Below, one piece after another: positions 9,174-17,193 of a DNA stretch of 64,000 nt. Each line of letters starts with the position of its first letter. Within the stretch, counting starts at the first letter, position 1. Made by a program: the position numbers and the translations under genes. Below the pieces are notes generated by a model. The model made no database searches and was not told the DNA's origin. It saw only the letters and a program-made list of their open reading frames with translations. This stretch comes from CAWBCI01 sp963787195 (GTDB lineage: Bacteria > Bacteroidota > Bacteroidia > Bacteroidales > JAGOPY01), in NCBI GenBank assembly GCA_963787195.1, contig CAWBCI010000031.1, positions 124,001-188,000 on the forward strand, read 5' to 3'.

Positions 9174-10139
9174 TTATTTCCTTTTATTATAAAATGTCTT
9201 GTATCTCTCAATTATGAGCACCAGGATTACTGCAAAGAAAAGGGTCACCAGGACAGTGATGGCCACAATGAGCCAACGGATAGGATAAGCCTTTTTATCT
9301 GAAGGGAATGGACTGGTTACCACGTTGGCATATGTCATTTTCGCCTTGTAAAAGCGCAGGGCATTTTCATATTCGACTTTGAAATCGGTATAAGTCCTGA
9401 TTTCATTCTTAACTTCCTCCACCAGTTGTATGAGATCTCCGCCGTGTTCTTCCAGATTCTTTTTGAGTCTCAGGACTTCTTTCATATTGATATTGGACTT
9501 GTTAGCGCCCATGATAGTCTGAAGATAGCCGCGCATAACCTGTTCGGCGGTCTGATCATAAGAAAGAAAACCATAATCCACACTCAGATGGTATAGCTGC
9601 GTCTTGAGGGAATCTATTCCTTTAAGCTTTCTGTCTAAAAGCATTTGCATCATATTCACCACTTCGAGGTATTTTTCATTATGCAGGCTTTTAACTTTTT
9701 GATTGTAGTATTTAATGATGGCATTGACCATATTGGCGGCCATTTCCGGATCTTTATCAAATACTTCAATATTTATCGCATCATAAGGAGTTTTGGAGAT
9801 ACTTACATTTTCGTTATACAGGTAATTGATGGTAGTTGTATAGTACTTGTAAGAGCGGTCTACCTTGTAGTGCTCAGGCAAGTTGAACTCTCTGATCACA
9901 CTGTCCTTTATATCCTGTGAATGCAGGATCTGGAACATTTGTTCAGTTTCACTCTCATCCGAATACGGAGAAATATTAGCCGGATACACCACTGCATTCG
10001 ATTTATATTTCGGGGTGATAAAGATCGGACTGGAGAAAACTACACCTAAGATGGCTGCAATAATAATTATTATAGCCAGGTGTAATTTCCATTTCAGGAT
10101 GATACTGAGCAGACTGGAATTGTTAAAGTAGTTTTCCAT
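9174..10139 (-). CDS. Wzz/chain-length determinant protein (second copy)
   Basis: A 321-residue polysaccharide co-polymerase of the Wzz family. It has an N-terminal transmembrane helix (about residues 16-38), a large periplasmic region with coiled-coil segments, and a C-terminal transmembrane helix (about residues 290-312) preceded by the proline-containing motif KKAYPIRW. These proteins set polymer length with a Wzy polymerase. The frame is open further upstream to 10304, but the ATG at 10139 gives a normal Wzz N-terminus (MENYFNNSSLLSIILKWK) and avoids overlap with the preceding gene. No kinase domain is present, so it is not a BY-kinase fusion. Confidence 0.85.
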   Translation of the reverse strand: MENYFNNSSLLSIILKWKLHLAIIIIIAAILGVVFSSPIFITPKYKSNAVVYPANISPYSDESETEQMFQILHSQDIKDSVIREFNLPEHYKVDRSYKYYTTTINYLYNENVSISKTPYDAINIEVFDKDPEMAANMVNAIIKYYNQKVKSLHNEKYLEVVNMMQMLLDRKLKGIDSLKTQLYHLSVDYGFLSYDQTAEQVMRGYLQTIMGANKSNINMKEVLRLKKNLEEHGGDLIQLVEEVKNEIRTYTDFKVEYENALRFYKAKMTYANVVTSPFPSDKKAYPIRWLIVAITVLVTLFFAVILVLIIERYKTFYNKRK

Positions 10140-10195
10140 CTTAATTTCCGGCTTTTTGTCTTTTTGTATTCTAAACTTTTGAATAGTGAGTGAAA

Positions 10196-11240
10196 TTATT
10201 TTTCTTTTTTTTTTACTGGATGATGAGGAAGCCTTTCGAAAAGAATGATCACAAGCAAAGTCAGAAAGAACACTGAGAATGTGCTGACTACCACTATAAT
10301 CCATCGGATTGGGTAGGATTTTTTCTCCGCTTTGTATGCACTGTTTACAATAAATTTCTGGGGCAATACTTCTTCAGCATCCACTTTAGCTTCCTGATAT
10401 TTGGTCTTCAGTAAAGTGAGTTGTTCGGTTTTAAATTCGAGTGCATTTTTCAGCGACATATATAGGCCACCATACTTCCCGACCACATCCAACTTTTTCT
10501 CTAAAGCTTTGACAGCAGAATTATTATTGTTCGCGATGGAAATTGCAAGTTGCAAATTAAGTACTTCCGATTGTCTTTCATAGTCATTAACACCCATCTC
10601 ACCTAAAATACTCAGTGAATCCACAATATTGTTCACTTCCTGCTTCAGGCTGTTATATTCGTGCTCGACGATATGGAAAGCCTGCATAGCCCTTTCTTTT
10701 TGCATGATTACTCTTGGCCGAATCAACCAGGGCCGCAATATCATTGGCAATATCCGCCGCCATCTGTGGATCGGTATCTAAAACCGTAATTTTCACGGCC
10801 ATATATTCCGTACGCCGGAACTTGATATTGTCCTCGTATTTTCCATACAAACGGGTATACTTGTAACGCGAATCGGGCTCAATACCATAATGTTCCATCA
10901 ACTTATACTTTTCGATAATACGATCGCGTATAAGATTTGAGTTAAGTAACTGAAGCATTTGTTCAGCCTGTTCTTCCTCTCCAAATCCGAGAATATCTTC
11001 CTTGATACCGGAATTCTGGCTGATCAGTACCTTGGAAATCGAGTTGGTAGCCACCGGGAACATTATCACGGTAGATTTGTATTTGGGGGTAATAAAAAAT
11101 GGGGATGAAAAAATAAACGAGGCTACAATTGCCAGAAAGGTAAAGATAATCAGGGTATACCTCCATCGATACAGAAAATCTAATAGATTCGCTGAATTGA
11201 ATTCCTTGTCAAAAAAATCCTTGTTGACCTTATCCATCAT
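10196..11240 (-). pseudogene. Wzz/chain-length determinant protein, apparently frameshifted (first copy)
   Basis: Two overlapping frames encode the two halves of one Wzz-like protein. The N-terminal half (from the ATG at 11240) has the membrane helix and the FFITPKYKS motif and runs to about SAKSNHAK. The C-terminal half (frame ending at 10196) has the coiled coil, the KKSYPIRW motif and the second membrane helix. Removing one base from the run of five T at 10697-10701 (A on the coding strand) joins them as SNHAKERAMQAF, giving about 347 residues. No other defect is seen. Options are a real one-base insertion, an assembly indel, or slippage on the A-run. The downstream Wzz copy is intact. Confidence 0.75.
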
Positions 11241-11346
11241 TAGATTTATTCGATTTCCTCCTGAAAAGGAGGTCAAAAATAGAAAAAAATATTAATTCTC
11301 AACATATAAATGTTTGTTCTGCAAATAAAATGATAACACCAGACCA

Positions 11347-12831
11347 TCAGGATTCCTTTTGCCTGAGTATCGAAATGAAGGACCTGATACTTATCATTTT
11401 CATCACAGCGGCAAGTAATAATGAGAAGGCTATCATCACAATAAAGCTGAATAACCATTTAACAGGGAGCAATTTCGAAAAATAATTGATCAATATTACA
11501 CCTGAAGCGAAAATTAACAAATTGGTAATAAAACGATAATTAATCCGAAACCTGAAGTAATACTGAACCAGGGCGACCTGGGCAATAGCAGTAGTAATTT
11601 GAGCTGCAAGGCTCGCATAAGCTGAGCCAAGGGCTTGCAAACGCGGAACCAACAATAGATTCAGGCTGAAATTGATTGTTATCCCCATGAGTGCCACCAG
11701 ATTAAGCTGCTTCAGGTTTCCGTTAGCGGTAAGCAGGGTACTGAAAACATACATGGTAGAAGTTCCCAGGAAACAGAACATCAATACGCCGTAAATGCTG
11801 GCCGACTGAGATATCCTGAGGAGAAATTCGGCTGCTGTCTCAGAGGTCCCACGGGTATAAAGCAAGTTCATGATCTCGGAACGGTAATAATATGATCCAA
11901 CGGCAGCAATGATCCCAACGGTAAGCAAGATGGAATAAGGAAGCTTGACCATTTCTGCCAGGGGTTGTTTCAGCTTCAGCATCTTTGAATAGATCGGGAG
12001 TAATAATACACCGAACAGCAGGGCAAACTGGTTTGCAGCATCCAGCAATCTGAAAGCCTGCGCATAAACACCGGCCTGCTGATTCCCTTTGACGTCACCC
12101 AATATCCTTTCGATAAACACTGAATCTACCCTGTTATACATACTCATGAGCAATGCAAGGATAGCATATGGAAAACTCTGTTTGAGGATCATCAGGAAAA
12201 AAGGAATGTTCCATGTAAACTTCCTGAACTTTGCTTTTTTTATGACGATGATTAAAGCCACCAGAGCGGTGCTTGCATAGGCGATAGTCTGAGCATAGAC
12301 AAACCATTCTATTGTAAAACGGAAGTTCCCGAAATGCCCCCACAAAAGGACGGCACAGATCATTATCATCAGTAAACGGTCAAGGACTGACATAAAACTG
12401 TCAGTTTTGAAAAGTAATAAGCCTGAAATATTTGACCTGAGATAAAGCACGGAAGTCAGAAGAAACTGATTCAGTGCTACCCATCCAAGCAATTTCATCT
12501 GAGCCGCATTATATCCCAAGATTAATGCAATAGAATAAATTACAATAACATAGAGTATGGCCAGCAGAAATCTCAGGGTAATGATACCGGAAAAATGCTT
12601 GTTCAGCAAATGTTGATGCTGGGCAATATTCCGGTTATTGAAATTGGTAATCCCAGCATCCAGTAAAATATTAAAAATAAATGCAAAATTGAATATTGTA
12701 AAGTAAAAGCCGAAACTCTCGGGTCCTACCAAATTTTGCACTGTCCGGTCAATGCCGAAGATCCATAGCGGCTTGACCAGGAAATTCAGGAAAATGAGTA
12801 GAGCAAGATTGGTTAGAAATCTTCGCTGCAT
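11347..12831 (-). CDS. Polysaccharide flippase (Wzx/MATE-like, oligosaccharide flippase family)
   Basis: A 494-residue membrane protein with about 12-14 predicted helices and a conserved N-terminal PLWIFGIDR segment. It belongs to the polysaccharide biosynthesis / Wzx-type branch of the MVF/MOP flippase superfamily, which moves lipid-linked sugar repeats across the inner membrane. It heads the minus-strand polysaccharide set flippase, Wzz, Wzz, O-ligase, with about 100 bp before the next gene. A glycosyltransferase gene is divergent upstream; the shared 170-bp region holds a palindromic promoter-like element. The sugar substrate is unknown. Confidence 0.85.
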   Translation of the reverse strand: MQRRFLTNLALLIFLNFLVKPLWIFGIDRTVQNLVGPESFGFYFTIFNFAFIFNILLDAGITNFNNRNIAQHQHLLNKHFSGIITLRFLLAILYVIVIYSIALILGYNAAQMKLLGWVALNQFLLTSVLYLRSNISGLLLFKTDSFMSVLDRLLMIMICAVLLWGHFGNFRFTIEWFVYAQTIAYASTALVALIIVIKKAKFRKFTWNIPFFLMILKQSFPYAILALLMSMYNRVDSVFIERILGDVKGNQQAGVYAQAFRLLDAANQFALLFGVLLLPIYSKMLKLKQPLAEMVKLPYSILLTVGIIAAVGSYYYRSEIMNLLYTRGTSETAAEFLLRISQSASIYGVLMFCFLGTSTMYVFSTLLTANGNLKQLNLVALMGITINFSLNLLLVPRLQALGSAYASLAAQITTAIAQVALVQYYFRFRINYRFITNLLIFASGVILINYFSKLLPVKWLFSFIVMIAFSLLLAAVMKMISIRSFISILRQKES

Positions 12832-12909
12832 TAATGGAAATCCTTGTTATACCTGCCTTTTGCGAAACCGAAAAAAGACGGCACCTTAGCAGACCTAATT
12901 AAAAAATCC

Positions 12910-12927
12910 TAACTTTGTGCAAAGTTA
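12910..12927. promoter_or_regulatory. Palindrome with opposed -7 elements (divergent promoter candidate)
   Basis: The 18-bp sequence TAACTTTG-TG-CAAAGTTA is an inverted repeat with 8-bp arms. Each arm is a perfect TAnnTTTG -7 element, one reading toward the glycosyltransferase at 13002 and one toward the flippase at 12831. No perfect -33 element is seen at the right distance on either side. It may be a shared promoter and an operator at once. Confidence 0.5.
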
Positions 12928-13001
12928 TTATAAAAACAATATCGGAAACAGAGCCTGTTTCCTTTAGACATCCGGCAGCAAATAATTAAAAGTATTTTAA
13001 C

Positions 13002-14129
13002 TTGAAAATTGCAGTTAACACCCGTTTATTACTGAAAGATAAGCTGGAAGGGATCGGTTGGTTCAGCTACGAGACACTCAAAAGGATCACCCAACAGCAT
13101 CCTGAACACCAGTTTTATTTCATATTTGACAGGAAATATGATGATTCCTTTATCTTTTCGGACAATATTACGCCTGTTGTGGTAAGGCCCCAGGCAAGGC
13201 ATCCCCTGCTTTATTATATCTGGTTTGAAAAATCTTTGCCGCGTACTTTGAAAAAACTGCAAGCCGACCTGTTCTTTTCGCCTGACGGATATTTATCCCT
13301 TTCAACACCTGTGAAAAGCATGAATGTTTTTCATGACCTCAACTTCGAACATTATCCGGAAGACCTGCCTGCTTCGGAACGATATTTTTACAGGCATTTT
13401 TTTCCGAAATACGCTGAAAAAGCCTGCCGGATCGCAACAGTATCGGAGTTTTCCAAGAGGGATATCATCAACCAGTACAATATATCAGCCGACAAAATAG
13501 ATGTGGTATACAATGGCGCCAATGAAGATTATTGCCCTATTCCTGAAACGGAGAAACAGAAGATCAGGGATAGGTATACTCAAGGTGAAACATTTTTTGT
13601 ATTCATTGGGGCTTTGCATCCCCGGAAAAACCTCGTAAACCTTTTCAAGGCATTTGATTATTTTCGAAAAATTTCTGAAAGCAGGACTAAACTTCTGATT
13701 ATAGGGCAAAAAAAATGGTGGACCGACAAGATCCGGCAGGCTTATGAATCCATGCAATTCAAAGATGAAGTGCTCTTCAGCGGCCGACTTACATCGGATG
13801 AGCTACATAAAGTACTGGCCTCAGGCCTGGCTCTCACCTATGTCTCCTATTTTGAAGGTTTCGGTATTCCCATTCTGGAAGCCTATTTTTGTGAGACCCC
13901 GGTGATAACTTCCAATATAACCTCCATGCCGGAAGTTGCCGGTGATGCTGCATTGCTGGTAGATCCTTTTTCGGTGCGTTCTATTGGTGAAGGCATGGCC
14001 CGGATGGAATCCGATAGGGAATACCGGGAGAGTCTTATCATAAAATGCCGCGAACGCAGGACAGCTTTCAGCTGGCAAAAATCATCCGAACTACTTTGGG
14101 CATCTATTGAAAAAGCTTTAAATTCCTGA
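13002..14129 (+). CDS. Glycosyltransferase family 4 (GT-B fold)
   Basis: A 375-residue GT4-like retaining glycosyltransferase with two Rossmann-like domains. Visible features are the N-terminal MKIAVNTRLL strand and the linker ATVSEFSKRDI. The C-terminal domain has FIGALHPRKN, the nucleotide-sugar-binding segment SYFEGFGIPILEA with the conserved glutamate, and TSMPEVAGDAALLVDP. It starts with TTG, since no ATG or GTG lies upstream in the frame near the domain start. It is divergent from the polysaccharide flippase cluster and 18 bp ahead of purD. Donor and acceptor sugars are unknown. Confidence 0.9.
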   Translation: MKIAVNTRLLLKDKLEGIGWFSYETLKRITQQHPEHQFYFIFDRKYDDSFIFSDNITPVVVRPQARHPLLYYIWFEKSLPRTLKKLQADLFFSPDGYLSLSTPVKSMNVFHDLNFEHYPEDLPASERYFYRHFFPKYAEKACRIATVSEFSKRDIINQYNISADKIDVVYNGANEDYCPIPETEKQKIRDRYTQGETFFVFIGALHPRKNLVNLFKAFDYFRKISESRTKLLIIGQKKWWTDKIRQAYESMQFKDEVLFSGRLTSDELHKVLASGLALTYVSYFEGFGIPILEAYFCETPVITSNITSMPEVAGDAALLVDPFSVRSIGEGMARMESDREYRESLIIKCRERRTAFSWQKSSELLWASIEKALNS

Positions 14130-14147
14130 AAATAAATACTACGAAAA

Positions 14148-15452
14148 ATGAACGTTTTGATCATCGGATCCGGAGGAAGGGAACATGCACTTGCATGGAA
14201 AATCAGCCAGAGTCCCCTACTCAGTAAATTGTATATAGCCCCGGGAAATGCAGGGACAGCTTCCCTTGGCCAGAATGTTCAGCTCCCTTCCGGTGATTTT
14301 GAGAAGATAAAATCTTTCGTTCTGGAGAACCATATTGATATGGTTGTGGTAGGGCCCGAAATACCACTGGTTGAAGGCATACATGATTTTTTCCTGGCAG
14401 ATGAGCTGCTTCGTGAAGTTTCCGTGATCGGCCCTGTAAAGCAGGCGGCTATGCTGGAAGGTAGCAAAGATTTCGCCAAGGCCTTCATGCTAAGGCATAA
14501 TATCCCAACTGCCCGCTACCGTTCATTTGATGCCAACCAACTTGAAGATGCCCTGGGCTTCCTTCGTGAACTCAATCCACCTTATGTGTTGAAGGCTGAC
14601 GGCCTGGCTGCAGGAAAAGGGGTCCTGATTTGCACTGACCTCAAGCAGGCAGAAGAAGAATTACTAAGTATGCTGGGTGGCCGGAAATTTGGCAAGGCTT
14701 CCGACAAGGTCATTATTGAGGAATTCCTGAATGGAATTGAACTGTCGGTGTTTGTCCTGAGCGATGGAAAATCTTTTTTACTTCTTCCCGAAGCCAAAGA
14801 TTACAAAAGGATAGGCGAAGGTGATACCGGTCTGAATACGGGCGGTATGGGATCCATTTCTCCTGTAGATTTTGCAAGGCCCGCTTTTATGGAGAAAATA
14901 AAGACGCGTATAATCAAACCCACATTAGATGGACTTCAGAAAGAAAAAATAGAATTTAAAGGATTTATTTTCTTCGGCCTGATAAATGTTAAGGGTAATC
15001 CTTACGTGATCGAATATAATGCACGCATGGGTGATCCGGAAGCCGAATCGGTGATACCTCGCATAAAATCCGATTTACTGGACTTATTCTCCAAACTTGC
15101 CGCCGGAAAGCTTGATGAATCAGAGATTCTTATTGATCCGAGGTCTACCGCTTCCATTATGATGGTTTCAGGAGGATACCCCGATCAGTATGAAAAAGGC
15201 AAAAAGATATCAGGCCTCGAGGAAGTAAGCGGGAGTATCATATTTCATGCAGGCACTAAGTTTGACGATAAGGGCCATGATATCCTGACAGCAGGTGGCA
15301 GAGTCCTGGCAGTGACATCCTTCGGACGAAATATGGAGGAAGCGCTTGAAATCTCATATAAAAATATTTCAGGGATACATTTTGAAAAATGCTATTACAG
15401 GAAAGACCTGGGGCAGGACCTGTTGAATTATTCCGAAGAATCATTGCTATAA
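14148..15452 (+). CDS. purD: Phosphoribosylamine-glycine ligase
   Basis: A 434-residue GAR synthetase, the second step of purine synthesis, which joins glycine to phosphoribosylamine using ATP. The protein begins with the diagnostic GSGGREHALAWK. It continues with the ATP-grasp domain (PPYVLKADGLAAGKGV, VIIEEFLNGIELSVFVL) and GDTGLNTGGMGS, and the metal-binding EYNARMGDPEAE segment lies around residue 290. The length is typical. It sits 18 bp after the glycosyltransferase gene and 24 bp before the DUF6427 gene; purD next to DUF6427 is a common Bacteroidota arrangement. Confidence 0.96.
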   Translation: MNVLIIGSGGREHALAWKISQSPLLSKLYIAPGNAGTASLGQNVQLPSGDFEKIKSFVLENHIDMVVVGPEIPLVEGIHDFFLADELLREVSVIGPVKQAAMLEGSKDFAKAFMLRHNIPTARYRSFDANQLEDALGFLRELNPPYVLKADGLAAGKGVLICTDLKQAEEELLSMLGGRKFGKASDKVIIEEFLNGIELSVFVLSDGKSFLLLPEAKDYKRIGEGDTGLNTGGMGSISPVDFARPAFMEKIKTRIIKPTLDGLQKEKIEFKGFIFFGLINVKGNPYVIEYNARMGDPEAESVIPRIKSDLLDLFSKLAAGKLDESEILIDPRSTASIMMVSGGYPDQYEKGKKISGLEEVSGSIIFHAGTKFDDKGHDILTAGGRVLAVTSFGRNMEEALEISYKNISGIHFEKCYYRKDLGQDLLNYSEESLL

Positions 15453-15476
15453 TAAAGAGCCACTGAAATTATCAAG

Positions 15477-16460
15477 ATGCTGATACGTTTTTTCAGATCG
15501 AGTTATATCATACAATATGCAGCCCTGGTAATTATCGGGATTGCATTATGGATTAGCGCATTCCTGCATCCCGCCGCGCTCCCCGAAGCCAATGCCTTTG
15601 TCAACCCGCTTTATAAGCTTATATTTAGCGGATTGTCTAACTTCCGTTTTATCCTGGCCCTGCTTGCTTTCATCCTTATCCTGATAGAAGCATTTATCCT
15701 GAACAGCATCCTTATATACCACGACCTGATTCCAAAAAATTCCCTTTTACCTACTTTTCTATTTGTCCTGTTTATGAGTTCCAGCCCTGATATACTGACT
15801 ATATATCAGGTATTACTGATTATGCCGCTCATCATTTTTTTCCTGCATATCGTTTTTAAAATGTATGAGTTATCCGAAAATATTACAACGGTTCTGAGTT
15901 CAGGGTTGCTGATTTCTGTTGCTTCCATGTTTTATGGACAGGGCGCCCTGCTCCTGGTTTTTTTGTGGATCATCTTTCTAATCTTCAGAATACTTTCATG
16001 GAGGGAATGGATGGTCTCAGTGATCAGTTTTGCAGTCCCTTATCTTTATTTACTGGCTTATTATCTATGGACAGCAGATATGTCTGCCGTTTTTAGCGCT
16101 TATGCTGATTTTTATAGTAAACTCTTTATTTCAACCTATAAAACCGACATCTTTCAATTCATTATTTGGGGGATCATCATAGTGTTTTTAATCCTTCCGG
16201 CTTTTGTCAAGATACTGTCAACTCTGGGCAGCTATAACATTAATTTCAGAAAAAAAATGTCGGTGGCTGCATGGTTGGTGATCTTTTCCGGACTTCTTAT
16301 TTTCAGCAATGGAAGTTTAGTTTTCAACACTTTGATATTTCTCCCTGCCACTATTATTACAGGGCACTATTTATCAATCACAAAAAAATCAGTCCTGAAC
16401 GAGGTCCTCATATTGCTGGTCTTGCTTCTTGAAGTTGTTCACAATTTTATCGCTCACTGA
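15477..16460 (+). CDS. DUF6427 family membrane protein
   Basis: A 327-residue polytopic membrane protein with about nine hydrophobic helices and an N-terminal LIRFFRSSYIIQYA segment typical of the Bacteroidota DUF6427 family. The function is not established. Its gene lies between purD and rnhB; the rnhB start codon is 1 bp after its TGA (TGATATG), so translation is probably coupled. The family call rests on topology, start motif and neighbourhood. Confidence 0.75.
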   Translation: MLIRFFRSSYIIQYAALVIIGIALWISAFLHPAALPEANAFVNPLYKLIFSGLSNFRFILALLAFILILIEAFILNSILIYHDLIPKNSLLPTFLFVLFMSSSPDILTIYQVLLIMPLIIFFLHIVFKMYELSENITTVLSSGLLISVASMFYGQGALLLVFLWIIFLIFRILSWREWMVSVISFAVPYLYLLAYYLWTADMSAVFSAYADFYSKLFISTYKTDIFQFIIWGIIIVFLILPAFVKILSTLGSYNINFRKKMSVAAWLVIFSGLLIFSNGSLVFNTLIFLPATIITGHYLSITKKSVLNEVLILLVLLLEVVHNFIAH

Positions 16461-16461
16461 T

Positions 16462-17055
16462 ATGCTGGCAGCTTCATATTCCAATAAATTTTTAGAGGCA
16501 GGTTGCGATGAGGCCGGAAGAGGTTGCTTAGCGGGCCCTGTGTTTGCTGCAGCCGTTATACTTCCCCCTGGAAAAAACTTTCCTGAATTCAATGATTCTA
16601 AAAAACTGAATGTCCGGACGAGGCAGAAACTAAAGGCGATCATTGAAAAAGAAGCGCTTGCCTGGGCAGTTGAAAGTATTGATCCGGCCACTATCGACCA
16701 GATCAATATCCTGAATTCATCCATCCTGGCCATGCACCATGCCATTGAAAAACTCCATCTGAAACCTGAACTACTACTGATTGACGGAAACCGCTTCAAG
16801 TCTTTTCCAGGCATCCCTCACCAGTGTATTATCAAAGGAGATGGGCTTTACCAGAGTATCGCGGCCGCCTCCATACTTGCTAAGACTCACCGTGATGAAT
16901 ACATGCTGAAGATCCATCATCTCTATCCTGTTTATGCCTGGAATAAGAATAAAGGTTATCCCACCCTGTTCCACCGGGAAGCAGTTTTAGAGCATGGGCT
17001 CAGTGAATTCCACCGGAAAACATTCAGGATTAATGGGCAGATAAGACTTTTCTGA
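16462..17055 (+). CDS. rnhB: Ribonuclease HII
   Basis: A 197-residue ribonuclease HII, which cuts RNA in RNA-DNA hybrids at single ribonucleotides and helps remove misincorporated ribonucleotides. The catalytic acid pair D16-E17 lies in GCDEAGRGCLAGPV, with further active-site residues in NDSKKL and LLIDGNRF. The QSIAAASILAKTHRD segment is also characteristic. The frame opens 33 bp earlier, but the ATG at 16462 gives the normal N-terminus and follows the upstream stop codon directly. The size is normal. Confidence 0.95.
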   Translation: MLAASYSNKFLEAGCDEAGRGCLAGPVFAAAVILPPGKNFPEFNDSKKLNVRTRQKLKAIIEKEALAWAVESIDPATIDQINILNSSILAMHHAIEKLHLKPELLLIDGNRFKSFPGIPHQCIIKGDGLYQSIAAASILAKTHRDEYMLKIHHLYPVYAWNKNKGYPTLFHREAVLEHGLSEFHRKTFRINGQIRLF

Positions 17056-17193
17056 GATTCTTCCGAAAAAGGCCGGTATAGCTTTCCAGGCTATATCTGG
17101 ACAGGCAAGCTAACAATTCATTGTTAAATAAATAGCATTAAATGATAAGCCATAAGTGCAGAAAGACCTAAATTAGCAGAAATAATCAGATTC

